Shown here: in pieces, positions 7,156 to 15,485 of the stretch | Position numbering within the stretch: position 1 is the first letter of the stretch | How the letters are laid out: each line of letters starts with the position of its first letter | NCBI GenBank assembly: GCA_003499585.1 | Contig: DNSU01000075.1 | Span: 1-15,934, forward strand | Direction of reading: 5' to 3' | Origin: Cyanobacteria bacterium UBA9579 | GTDB taxonomy: Bacteria; Cyanobacteriota; Vampirovibrionia; Gastranaerophilales; UBA9579 | DNA length: 15,934 nt | The notes under the pieces: generated by a model | Seen by the model: the letters and a program-made list of their open reading frames with translations, nothing else | What the model was told of the DNA's origin: nothing | Database searches by the model: none | Translations under genes and position numbers: made by a program

Positions 7156-8394
7156 ATGAAAACGATAAATGATTACTCAGAAGAAATTTATAAATGTACA
7201 AAGTGTGGATTATGCCAGGCTGTATGTCCTGTTTTTGAAGTTACAGGACTGGAAACAGCAGTATCAAGAGGCAAATTTACACTATTAAATGCTGCTATAG
7301 GCGGCAAAATTGAATTCAATAAAAATCTGGCAAAGCACCTTGATCTTTGCCTAGGTTGTAAAGCTTGTTATGACTTTTGCCCAAGTGGAATATCAGCAGA
7401 AGAAATTATTAACGCTGCCAGGTATCATAGCTATAAATTGTATGGAATAGGGTTTTTAAAGAGGTTTATAGTTGCTAATTTTGAGTCCAAACTGAATCTC
7501 AATATCTTAAAGGTATTCCTGCAAATCTATAGTAAAACAGGGGCAATTAAACTAGTTAATACACTTTCAAGTATTATAAAACCATTAAAGAATCCAGTTT
7601 ATTTGTTTAATAGTCAGATAAAAGAAAATATTCAATATAAAAAGATGAAGCCTGTAAAGGACAAGTCTGCTCTCAAAATAGCTTATTTCCCCGGGTGTAT
7701 AAATAATTATGTCAATAAGAGCGTAAAGAACTCAATTTTAATAGTACTGGAAAAAAATGGTTATAAAGTTAATATTCCTGATTTTTCCTGCTGTGGTATT
7801 CCAGCTCGTAGTGCCGGTAATCTAGACAGTATGATTAGATTAGCCAAGCAAAATCTGGACAAGATTGACCCTGATATAGACTATTTACTCACAGACTGCG
7901 CTTCTTGCGGGTCAGTCTGGAAAATTTATGAAGATATTTTAGAGGGTGATCTAAAACAAAAAGCTAAGATTGTTGCAAATAAAGCTATTAATATAAATAA
8001 ATTTCTTGTAATGCAGAATATCTACATGCCTGCAAATACCAAAATCAATAAAACGGTGACTTACCATGATCCATGCCATTTAAGAAGATTTCAAGGGATA
8101 CACGAAGAACCGAGAGCATTACTAAAAAGCATTCCCGGAATAAAATATATTGAAATGGAGGAAGCTGATAAATGTTGTGGTGCATCCGGTACTTTTTGTG
8201 TTAGTCAGCCTGAAATTTCAAGAGCAATATCAGCTAAAAAAGGAAGGAATATCATAAATACAAAGGCAGATATTGCAACAACAAGCTGCCCATCTTGTAA
8301 AATAGGACTGACGCAGGGATTATGCACAAATGACAGCCAAATTCCTATTTACCAGCCAGTGGAACTTTTGGCTGAGTTATATTCTAAGGAATAA
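7156..8394 (+). CDS. glcF: GlcF-like (Fe-S)-binding subunit of 2-hydroxyacid oxidase
   Basis: This 412-residue iron-sulfur protein accepts electrons from the GlcD-like flavoprotein and delivers them toward a quinone or another carrier. Two 4Fe-4S ferredoxin motifs lie at the N terminus: Cys14, 17, 20 and 24 (CTKCGLCQAVCP) and Cys65, 68, 71 and 75 (CLGCKACYDFCP). Two cysteine-rich CCG domains follow: FPGC (Cys181) with CCG at 212-214 and DCASCG (Cys248, Cys251); then HDPCH (Cys307) with CCGASG at 340-345 and SCPSC (Cys378, Cys381). All the expected cysteines are present. The architecture is that of GlcF and of related LutA/GlpC-type subunits. The immediate glcD neighbour makes GlcF the best name. 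The ribosome site is poor. The gene ends 7 bases from the end of the convergent tadC gene. Confidence 0.9.
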   Translation: MKTINDYSEEIYKCTKCGLCQAVCPVFEVTGLETAVSRGKFTLLNAAIGGKIEFNKNLAKHLDLCLGCKACYDFCPSGISAEEIINAARYHSYKLYGIGFLKRFIVANFESKLNLNILKVFLQIYSKTGAIKLVNTLSSIIKPLKNPVYLFNSQIKENIQYKKMKPVKDKSALKIAYFPGCINNYVNKSVKNSILIVLEKNGYKVNIPDFSCCGIPARSAGNLDSMIRLAKQNLDKIDPDIDYLLTDCASCGSVWKIYEDILEGDLKQKAKIVANKAININKFLVMQNIYMPANTKINKTVTYHDPCHLRRFQGIHEEPRALLKSIPGIKYIEMEEADKCCGASGTFCVSQPEISRAISAKKGRNIINTKADIATTSCPSCKIGLTQGLCTNDSQIPIYQPVELLAELYSKE

Positions 8395-8401
8395 AGCTAA
8401 G

Positions 8402-9337
8402 TTACTGCGGTGACATATTTTTAAAGTTTTCAACCAAAGTTAAAGCTGCCGGTGCCAATAATACAACGAACATAGATGGTAATACAAATAATACAAGAGG
8501 AATAACCATCTTTACACTAGCTTGAGCAGCCTGCTTTTCTGCCCTTTGTTTTCTTTTTGTCCTCATTGTATCAGAGTATACTCTTAATGACTGTGAGATA
8601 CTAGTTCCCAGCTTGTCTGTCTGAATTATTAAGGCTACAAAAGATCTTAAATCAGGAACGTTATTCCTGTTAGCCAGTGCTCTAAAAGCTTCTGATCTAG
8701 GAATTCCAGACATTACATCCTTACTTACTCTACCTAATTCCTTAGCCATTATCGGACTGGTTCTTTCAAGCTCTTGTGATACTCTTACAAATGCAGCATC
8801 AAGACCAAGGCCTGCTTCAATACAGACTGTTAGCAGGTCAAGCGCATCAGGTAAGTTATATGTTATTTCAGTAGCTTTTACTTGAGCTATCCTTTTTAGT
8901 TTAAAATCCGGCAACCGAAAACAGGTAAGCGGCATTATAACAAAAAGCATTAACTTTATACCAGAGTTTATATCTCCTGAAACTGAAAGTAGAAATGCAG
9001 CTCCAGCTCCAATACATGCAAATACAACTTTTGTAGCTATGTGTTTGTATACTTCTTCATCGCCAGAAGCCATTCCAGCTTCTAACAAAAGTTGTTTGGC
9101 GGGTTTTGAATCTATATGTCTATAAACAATTGAAGTTACCGGATCAAGCAGCTTAATAAAGTTTTCTAATAAGTTTGTTTTAGTTTGACTTGAAGAATCT
9201 TCCACATATATTTCTTGTTTTTGTGATGTATATTGCTTTAGCCTTTTTTGTACTGGATCTTCCTCTGTATCTTCAGTATACAGATAAATAATATAACTTA
9301 TTCCAATTGTTGCTACTATAAATGCTAAAAAATCCAT
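8402..9337 (-). CDS. tadC: TadC, type II/IV secretion inner-membrane platform protein (Tad pilus)
   Basis: This 311-residue type II secretion F-domain protein is one of the paired inner-membrane platform proteins of the Tad pilus machine, expected to contact TadB and the ATPase. An N-terminal transmembrane helix (3-20) is followed by a charged cytoplasmic stretch, a helix pair at about 102-143, the T2SSF domain at about 155-285 with YNLPDALDLLTVCIEAGLGL (160-179), and a C-terminal helix (275-300) ending shortly before the stop. The PDALDLL...AGLGLDAAF wording is typical of TadC rather than TadB. The start ATG at 9337 has AAGGA seven bases upstream. It lies 22 bases after tadB and is the last gene of the operon; no downstream terminator hairpin is visible before the convergent glcF. 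Confidence 0.9.
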   Translation of the reverse strand: MDFLAFIVATIGISYIIYLYTEDTEEDPVQKRLKQYTSQKQEIYVEDSSSQTKTNLLENFIKLLDPVTSIVYRHIDSKPAKQLLLEAGMASGDEEVYKHIATKVVFACIGAGAAFLLSVSGDINSGIKLMLFVIMPLTCFRLPDFKLKRIAQVKATEITYNLPDALDLLTVCIEAGLGLDAAFVRVSQELERTSPIMAKELGRVSKDVMSGIPRSEAFRALANRNNVPDLRSFVALIIQTDKLGTSISQSLRVYSDTMRTKRKQRAEKQAAQASVKMVIPLVLFVLPSMFVVLLAPAALTLVENFKNMSPQ

Positions 9338-9359
9338 AATAAGATCCTTGTTAGTACGG

Positions 9360-10325
9360 TTACACTCTAATGTCAGTTATTTTGTTGATAATCATATAGC
9401 CAACACCAGCCATAGTCAATGAAACTACAAGTGCAATTTGCCCAGGAAGTGTTGTAAATAGAGGTTCCAGATAAGTAGGATTCATTACCCAGATAATACC
9501 ACCTATTGCAAATGGTGCTATTGCTAAAACTATACCTGATAATTTGGCTTGCGCCGTTTGTGTAGCTATTTGACCAAGCAATTTAAATCTTTCACGTATG
9601 GTATAGTTTAAGCTATCTAATATTTCTGCTAAGTTACCACCAATTTCTCTTTGTATCAACACAGCTGTAATAAAAAACCTTAAGTCGATACTTGTTGGCA
9701 TATGATCTTCCATTCCTGCCAATGCATCTCTGGTATCTCTACCTAAAGCAACATCATCTGAAGCAACTTTGAAAACTTGACATACGGGCTCCGGCATTTC
9801 TTTTGCTACCATTTGAAATGCTGACAACAATGAGTGACCGGCTCTTAAGGAGCTGGCTATTAAGTCCAACGCATCTGGAAATTGGCTTGTAAATAAATTA
9901 TATCTTTTTTTTGTGCGCATCTTTAACATAATTGTCGGAAATGCAGCCGCAATTAGTCCTATTAGTAAATATACATATATTCCTGCAGGACTTAATAAGC
10001 CTAGTATAAAGAATATTGAAGCTGGCAGTACAGATATCACTATAAATACATCAGGTTTCATACTTATATCTGCAACTTTTAACTGTTTTTTTATATGATT
10101 AAAGAAATTAAATTTACTAAGAAATTCGCCAAGAGCTTTATACTTATATTCAGTATCCCTAATTAGCTCACTGATCTCTGCTCTTTCCATTTCTTCCAAT
10201 AATGGATTTTTTGCTTTTATTTGCGAAAGCCTATCTATTGGACTCGTATCTTCCTTTTGTCCAACATTAAGGATAATATATCCAACTATTACTCCAACAA
10301 TGACAGATAAAAAACCGTATATCAT
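9360..10325 (-). CDS. tadB: TadB, type II/IV secretion inner-membrane platform protein (Tad pilus)
   Basis: This 321-residue platform protein partners TadC in the inner membrane. Its layout is an N-terminal helix (2-20), a polar linker, a helix pair (about 92-135), the T2SSF domain (about 143-270) beginning FTSQFPDALDLIASSLRAGH (145-164), and two C-terminal helices (262-282 and 295-315). REIGGNLAEIL (226-236) and the SLRAGHSLLSAF wording identify TadB within the F-domain superfamily. It begins 14 bases after the cpaF stop with only a weak AGGC-type ribosome site eight bases before the ATG, so translation may depend on coupling to cpaF. Its length is normal for the family and no defect is visible. 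Confidence 0.9.
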   Translation of the reverse strand: MIYGFLSVIVGVIVGYIILNVGQKEDTSPIDRLSQIKAKNPLLEEMERAEISELIRDTEYKYKALGEFLSKFNFFNHIKKQLKVADISMKPDVFIVISVLPASIFFILGLLSPAGIYVYLLIGLIAAAFPTIMLKMRTKKRYNLFTSQFPDALDLIASSLRAGHSLLSAFQMVAKEMPEPVCQVFKVASDDVALGRDTRDALAGMEDHMPTSIDLRFFITAVLIQREIGGNLAEILDSLNYTIRERFKLLGQIATQTAQAKLSGIVLAIAPFAIGGIIWVMNPTYLEPLFTTLPGQIALVVSLTMAGVGYMIINKITDIRV

Positions 10326-10339
10326 TTTAAAAGCCTAAT

Positions 10340-11884
10340 CTATTTTTTAAGTCTATTTATTAATGCATTATTACTAGGAGTTTCCGGTGGCATTTTACCA
10401 GGTTTATTTTCTGGTGCAGGAATTACCTTATTAGTTTTTGGATTTTCTTCAGATTTCTTACCAAGAAACTTGTCTGCTTTTATATTTGGTGGTTCGTTAC
10501 ACAAGTATATTGGCTGTGTTTTTGCATCAAAATACTCAGGTGGCAGAAAGATACCTTTGGCTTTACATTTATCCATGAACCTTGGCCTAACCCCAGTGGC
10601 TACGTGACATCCAACTACTTTACCATTTTCATCTAGGCCATATTGTTCCCATCGAAATACATCCTGCATGGTTACAACACTGCCTTCCATACCAACTATT
10701 TCTGTTATAAACGTAACTCGGCGAGTACCATCACTTAATCTGCTTGCCTGGACTATTAAATGCACAGCAGATGTAACTTGTTGTCTTATGGTTTTTTCAG
10801 GCAAATCTATTCCTGAATACATAACCATAGTTTCAAGCCTGCTTAATGCATCTCTGGGAGTATTGGCGTGTAAAGTTGTCAGTGAACCATCATGACCGGT
10901 ATTCATTGCTTGTAACATATCAAGTGCTTCGGCGCCACGACATTCTCCGATTACAACTCTATCAGGTCTCATACGTAATGAGTTTATAACTAAATCCCTT
11001 GCAGTTATAGCACCTGTACCTTCAATGTTTGGTGGTCTTGTTTCAAGCCTAACAACGTGTTCCTGCTGTAATGCCAATTCAGCTGAATCTTCTATTGTAA
11101 TAATACGCTCATCGTTTGGAATTTTTGCAGAAAGACTATTTAATAGTGTTGTTTTACCAGAACCTGTACCACCGGATATTACAATATTTAGTCTTGATTT
11201 AACGGCAGCTTCTAGCGTTTCTGCCATTGCAACAGTCATTGAGCCCCATTTTAAGAGGTTATCGAGACTTGCAGCATCAGCTTTAAATCTTCTGATAGAT
11301 AATGAAGCTCCATCAATTGCCAATGGAGGGATAATGGCATTTACCCTTGAACCATCCGGCAATCTCGCATCAACCATTGGAGATTTTTCATCAATTCTTC
11401 TGCCTACTTTAGATACAATTCTTTCAATAATATTCATTAAATGGGTATTATTCTTGAAATTTACATTAGTTTTAAAGAGCTTACCGCCTTTTTCAACGTA
11501 AACCTGCTTGGGGCCATTAACGAGAATATCTGATATTGCAGCATCAGCCAATAAAGGATCAAGTGGACCATATCCTTTAATTTCCTGCAATATTCCCTTA
11601 ATTAAAACTTCTCTTTCATTTTTATTAAGTGGCACAGAAGAAAAGTCAGTTAATAAGCGCTTTTCTATAAACTGTCTAATAAATTGAACCTGCTCATCTT
11701 CTGTATGATTTTCCCAGGTAGTTATTGAATTAATTTTTTCAATTAATAAATTGTGTAATTTGTCTTTTATTGCCTGTAATTCTGACATGTCAGAATCATT
11801 ATACATTGCAGATTCATCTATTTCACGTACTGTGAGAGGTTTATTTATTTCTGTATTTTTATTTAATCTATCTCTTAAAGACAT
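10340..11884 (-). CDS. cpaF: CpaF/TadA, secretion ATPase of the Tad pilus
   Basis: This 514-residue VirB11-type ATPase powers Flp pilus assembly at the cytoplasmic face. The sequence shows the N-terminal domain with GYGPLDPLL (104-112), DILVNG and DARLPDGSRVNAI (172-184); Walker A GGTGSGKTT (238-246); the Asp box IEDSAEL (264-270); Walker B RVVIGECRG (309-317); and the His box GHDGSLTTLHA (330-340). The closing WEQYGLDENGKVVG...ATGVRPRF block is diagnostic of CpaF. All catalytic motifs are intact. After residue 470 comes a roughly 45-residue Lys/Pro-rich tail not needed for the ATPase fold. The start ATG has GGGAG nine bases upstream, overlapping the last base of the cpaE stop codon. It is the fourth gene of the operon seen here. 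Confidence 0.95.
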   Translation of the reverse strand: MSLRDRLNKNTEINKPLTVREIDESAMYNDSDMSELQAIKDKLHNLLIEKINSITTWENHTEDEQVQFIRQFIEKRLLTDFSSVPLNKNEREVLIKGILQEIKGYGPLDPLLADAAISDILVNGPKQVYVEKGGKLFKTNVNFKNNTHLMNIIERIVSKVGRRIDEKSPMVDARLPDGSRVNAIIPPLAIDGASLSIRRFKADAASLDNLLKWGSMTVAMAETLEAAVKSRLNIVISGGTGSGKTTLLNSLSAKIPNDERIITIEDSAELALQQEHVVRLETRPPNIEGTGAITARDLVINSLRMRPDRVVIGECRGAEALDMLQAMNTGHDGSLTTLHANTPRDALSRLETMVMYSGIDLPEKTIRQQVTSAVHLIVQASRLSDGTRRVTFITEIVGMEGSVVTMQDVFRWEQYGLDENGKVVGCHVATGVRPRFMDKCKAKGIFLPPEYFDAKTQPIYLCNEPPNIKADKFLGKKSEENPKTNKVIPAPENKPGKMPPETPSNNALINRLKK

Positions 11885-11893
11885 TAATCACAG

Positions 11894-11898
11894 CTCCC
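11894..11898 (-). promoter_or_regulatory. cpaF ribosome-binding site overlapping the cpaE stop
   Basis: The minus strand reads GGGAG nine bases before the cpaF ATG. Its first G is also the last base of the cpaE TAG. Ribosomes finishing cpaE would therefore sit on the site, which favours coupled translation of the two cytoplasmic components. Confidence 0.65.
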
Positions 11899-13127
11899 TA
11901 TTTGCCCAAACTAATTAGCTTATTTAAAAACGGGATATTCCTGAAATTGAAAGCACCTGAATGACTGGTTAACTGTTTAGCTGTTTTACCCTTTATTAAA
12001 ACAGTATTACTAAGTAATGCAGCAAGTTCATAGAAGTTTTGAGAGATGTTAGAGCTAGGATCAATTTTTACAATTGGCATTCCTCTATTTATTGCTGACA
12101 TAACAATGAAGTAGTTATTAGGAATCTTCCAATATACTGGATGTCCAAGAGCATCTTCGACGTCTTCTACAGTAATTTCTTCATTTGGCAGGTATCGATT
12201 AATAATAAGCTTAATTTTTTTATCACTGTAGTCTAACCTGCTAAATAAATCCAAACATCTTTGTGTATTTCTGATTGAAGGTAAATTAATCATTGATACA
12301 AGCAATACACTATCTGACGCATCAAGCGCACACAATGTTTTACTGTCAAAACTACTGCTGGTATCAACAACGATATATGAAAAAACAGATTTCATAATAC
12401 TTAAGACTGAACTTATCTGCTCAGAAGTAATCTCTTCACCTTGTTCCAGATATGGAGGATCTGCAAGAACATACAAATCTTTATCTTTATACTTCTCAAG
12501 TGAACTTAACAGAAATGATTCATCAATCCTGTTTAAATGCGCTGCAATGTATGCAATGTCGAAAGATGGAGTCAGGTCTAAGAATGTAGTTATATCTCCA
12601 AGCTGCAAGTTAAGATCAAGTAAAGCAACCCTTTTACCTGTTACCTCAGCAAGGCTTAAAGCAAGGTTAGCAGCCATTGTGGTTTTACCTATCCCACCTT
12701 TATTGCTAAATATAGTAAAAATTTTGCCGGACATACCATCTTCATGTTCACTATATATAAGCATTTTAGCTTTATCAAGCGCTTTACTTAAATCAGCAAC
12801 ATTTATAGGTTTGGATAAATATTCCCTTGCTCCTGATCTAAGGGCTTTTATCACAATATCAGGATTATTCTCTGCTGAAGTTACATGAATTATACAGGAC
12901 CTATGCTGTAAGTTAATTTTTTCAATTATTTCCAGAGCCAAATCGCAATTATCAGAAATATCAATAAAAACTATTGGAGGCCTTTCCTGTATAATTGCGC
13001 TATATCCTGCTGTAAGGTTGTTAAAATCACCTATTATATTGATAAAGTTAAAATCCTCAAGTTTTTTCTTAAGGTGATGCCTTGCATTATCGTTGCTTTC
13101 TATAATTATTACAGGAATTAAGTCCAT
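11898..13127 (-). CDS. cpaE: CpaE/TadZ, receiver-like plus ParA/MinD-like pilus localisation ATPase
   Basis: This 409-residue protein places or nucleates the Tad pilus machine at a cell site. Residues 1-125 form a response-regulator-like domain that keeps a candidate phospho-acceptor Asp56 (VFIDIS), Thr83/Ser84 and Lys106 in LSKP, while the acidic metal pocket is partly lost (ESND at 10-13). Residues 135-380 are the ParA/MinD-type ATPase with the deviant Walker A KGGIGKTT (143-150), a DLNLQLGD switch (171-178) and VVDTSS Walker B (254-259). The tail at 381-409 is basic and poorly conserved. The ATG at 13127 is one base after the cpaC stop and has GGAG six bases upstream inside the cpaC coding end, so the two are translationally coupled. 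Family membership is secure. Confidence 0.93.
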   Translation of the reverse strand: MDLIPVIIIESNDNARHHLKKKLEDFNFINIIGDFNNLTAGYSAIIQERPPIVFIDISDNCDLALEIIEKINLQHRSCIIHVTSAENNPDIVIKALRSGAREYLSKPINVADLSKALDKAKMLIYSEHEDGMSGKIFTIFSNKGGIGKTTMAANLALSLAEVTGKRVALLDLNLQLGDITTFLDLTPSFDIAYIAAHLNRIDESFLLSSLEKYKDKDLYVLADPPYLEQGEEITSEQISSVLSIMKSVFSYIVVDTSSSFDSKTLCALDASDSVLLVSMINLPSIRNTQRCLDLFSRLDYSDKKIKLIINRYLPNEEITVEDVEDALGHPVYWKIPNNYFIVMSAINRGMPIVKIDPSSNISQNFYELAALLSNTVLIKGKTAKQLTSHSGAFNFRNIPFLNKLISLGK

Positions 13128-13128
13128 A

Positions 13129-14529
13129 TTATACTCCGTTTACTAGATTGTCTGATTTCAAAATTCTGGGAGTTACAAATATCATCAGCTCTGTTTCACC
13201 TTTTCTAAATTCTTTACTGGTGAATAGCTGTCCTAATATTGGGATATCTGCTATAAATGGTGGGTGGTTTGATGTTTCTGAATTACTTCTCTGCAATAAA
13301 CCTGCTATCACAAGAGTTTCTCCATCATTAAGCTCAACAGTAGTATTAACTTTTCTTGTCCTAATACCGTAAATTACTATTCCATTAGGCTGTCTTACAG
13401 TTATTGTAGTATCGATCTCATTCACTTCAGGATTTAATTTTAACAAAATTTTCCCTGATTCTTCTAAAATATCAGGGGTAAATTTAAGGTTAACACCTAC
13501 ATCTTTATATTCATAATTTATTTGTCCTGTCATAGGATCTATACCAGAAGGAACAGGAACCTGTTGACCTGCGTTAAAGCTAGCTTCCTGCTTGTTAACA
13601 GCAACTAGTTTTGGTTCAGCAAGTATTTTAATCATACCTTTAGTTTCGGTAAGCGTAATAGAATTTGTAGTATTTAATATCGGCAAATATATATTTGAAA
13701 GCCTAACACCTGGGGCAACTACACCAACATTGTTTGATATTTCAAGATATTTTAACGGGCTTTTGAATTGCGTATTAAGTGGATTTAGGAATTTACCACC
13801 TGATGTTACATCAACTGTATGATTTTTGGTCAAACTTCTGTTAGCTTCAGCGACTTTAATTTCAAGCATAACTTGTGGGGTAGGAGATTCAGCTAAATCA
13901 ACAAAATTAAACCCATAAGCTGTTACAAGACTTTTAATTTTTTCTTTCTTTATTGTTGAAGATATTTTACCAGAAAATACTGCATTTGCAGCACTTTCAC
14001 CAGCAGCACCTTTGGTTGCATTTGCTGTAAATTTGATATCAATTTCCTCTTCAGGTGCAATATCTTTTAATGCTTCAAGAAGTGCAGTAGTATCATTTTT
14101 TACAGTTAAATCAAAAAATACAGGGTCACCTTTTTCTCCCCATATAATCAGACTGGTTTCACCATTTGATTTACCATTTAATAACAGTTCCTTCTTTGAA
14201 AGCATAACAACATCAGCAAGTTTTGGATCTGCTATTGAAAGTCTTTTGACGGGCTCATCAAACCTTATCAATTGTGATTTTCCAACAATAGAGATTAATT
14301 GAGAAACACCGCCTCTTAATGACGCATTACGCTGTGCATAAGGCGAAAATTTCTTCAAATAATCAACTTTATATTCAGAATTAGAACCATAATTAAGATC
14401 ATTATTAATAGAGATAGGATCATTTTCCACATCCCTGATACCCTGAACTGCAAGAGAATCATTATTAAGCATACTAAATACCAATAATGACGTCAGGGTT
14501 AATACTATTGTCTTAGGCAGTTTTCCCAT
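13129..14529 (-). CDS. cpaC: CpaC/RcpA, outer-membrane secretin of the Tad pilus
   Basis: This is the outer-membrane secretin ring through which the Flp pilus leaves. The frame extends to a TTG at 14538, but the ATG at 14529 is preferred: the only GGA upstream is two bases from the TTG yet ten from the ATG, and the ATG gives a clean signal peptide (MGKLPKT then a hydrophobic core, SLA cleavage near residue 27). The protein is then 466 residues. The pilus-formation N-terminal domain covers about 72-144 (SIVGKSQLIRFDEPVKRLSI), a BON-like segment about 146-210, and the secretin domain about 220-457 with VPVPSG, the EYKDVGVNLKFTP block, LNDGETLVIAGLL, IPILGQLF and MIFVTPRIL. All hallmarks are intact, proving an outer membrane in the host. 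Confidence 0.94.
   Translation of the reverse strand: MGKLPKTIVLTLTSLLVFSMLNNDSLAVQGIRDVENDPISINNDLNYGSNSEYKVDYLKKFSPYAQRNASLRGGVSQLISIVGKSQLIRFDEPVKRLSIADPKLADVVMLSKKELLLNGKSNGETSLIIWGEKGDPVFFDLTVKNDTTALLEALKDIAPEEEIDIKFTANATKGAAGESAANAVFSGKISSTIKKEKIKSLVTAYGFNFVDLAESPTPQVMLEIKVAEANRSLTKNHTVDVTSGGKFLNPLNTQFKSPLKYLEISNNVGVVAPGVRLSNIYLPILNTTNSITLTETKGMIKILAEPKLVAVNKQEASFNAGQQVPVPSGIDPMTGQINYEYKDVGVNLKFTPDILEESGKILLKLNPEVNEIDTTITVRQPNGIVIYGIRTRKVNTTVELNDGETLVIAGLLQRSNSETSNHPPFIADIPILGQLFTSKEFRKGETELMIFVTPRILKSDNLVNGV
13134..13137 (-). promoter_or_regulatory. cpaE ribosome-binding site inside the end of cpaC
   Basis: GGAG on the minus strand lies within the Gly codon two codons before the cpaC stop and six bases before the cpaE ATG. 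With a single base between stop and start, this supports coupled translation from cpaC into cpaE. Confidence 0.6.
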
Positions 14530-14549
14530 TTTTATCAATTCCAGCTATT

Positions 14550-15485
14550 CTAATCGTTAAAAGTGACTTCTGATTTGACGTTTGCTTGTATAAATTCCAC
14601 TGTTGCTGGTGGCTTAGAAGGTTTTTTTGGTGGTGCTGCAGGAACAGGCAGATCATTTATATTTTTCATGTTTATTGGCGGTAATATGCTTGTTGGAAGT
14701 GATGGTGGTGGATTAAATGGGGGAGCTTGTGCCACTGCCTTTTTGGGAAGAGCTATTATTTCATCATCATTGATATTTCTTAATGCCAATTGAAGCTTTC
14801 CATTAACCATTGCCTCTACAAGTTTAGCAGTTTTCGCTGCTGGCACTTCTATTGTTACAGCAGATATAGCTTCTATAGGTTTTTGCCCTTCCACTGGTGA
14901 AGGCTGTTCCTTTTTTTCAAATGCTATTACTTTAATATTCTGTACAATAAGTTCACCTTTCTCTTTGGTATTCTCTCTGGATGCAGAATGAAGATCAAGC
15001 TTTGAACCTATCTCAACGTACGAAGCCAAACCTTGTATATACTCAATAGGAATAGTTATTGCTCTCATACCCTGAGGCACTTCAAGAGTTTTTGGTTGTA
15101 ATTCTTTTAATAGCCAAGTAGTAATTGGCTCACCTGGATTCAAACTTACATTCAGCGTGCATCCTACTATTGAATCCATGTTTTTAATATGCTCTGGGCG
15201 CAAAGCAGCAATTTTATGGTCTTTTAATTCAAGCATTTCTTTTGTTAATTTGGTATCTTTTAGCAATAAACTTTTAGCAACAACAATCTGAACAGAATCT
15301 ACAGAAGTAGCATCTTTTTTTTGAGCTCTCTCTGCATCTAACTGTTTTTTATATGCGTTTGCGATTTGAATTTGTTCCTGAACTCTCTTGTTCACTCCCC
15401 CTATTTGAGAGAAAAGCACTAAACTTACAAGCACACCGACTGTGATTGCAATAACCAACTTTTTTTTATTTTGTTTAGGGCGCAT
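14550..15485 (-). CDS. cpaB: CpaB/RcpC, Tad pilus assembly periplasmic protein
   Basis: This 311-residue protein is anchored by one N-terminal helix (about 10-28, preceded by RPKQNKKK) with the remainder in the periplasm, where CpaB/RcpC proteins associate with the secretin. A SAF-type domain lies at about 65-128 (IVVAKSLLLKDTKLTKEML ... SLNPGEPI) and the RcpC/CpaB domain at about 133-246, with VPQGMRAITIPIEYIQGLA (136-154) and GSKLDLHSASR. A Pro-rich tail follows from about 254 (APPFNPPPSLPTSILPP), longer than the folded family core needs. The ATG has AGAGG 11 bases upstream. It is the first recognisable gene of the operon, 20 bases ahead of cpaC. A 29-codon ORF ends exactly at its start codon. 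Confidence 0.9.
   Translation of the reverse strand: MRPKQNKKKLVIAITVGVLVSLVLFSQIGGVNKRVQEQIQIANAYKKQLDAERAQKKDATSVDSVQIVVAKSLLLKDTKLTKEMLELKDHKIAALRPEHIKNMDSIVGCTLNVSLNPGEPITTWLLKELQPKTLEVPQGMRAITIPIEYIQGLASYVEIGSKLDLHSASRENTKEKGELIVQNIKVIAFEKKEQPSPVEGQKPIEAISAVTIEVPAAKTAKLVEAMVNGKLQLALRNINDDEIIALPKKAVAQAPPFNPPPSLPTSILPPINMKNINDLPVPAAPPKKPSKPPATVEFIQANVKSEVTFND

Noticed and set aside
11025..11501. Plus-strand frame of 158 codons
   Set aside because: It is a shadow of the cpaF ATPase; composition follows the antisense codon pattern.
14530..14538. TTG start adding three residues to the secretin
   Set aside because: The GGA ribosome site would be only two bases from the TTG, while the ATG at 14529 has better spacing and gives a normal signal peptide.
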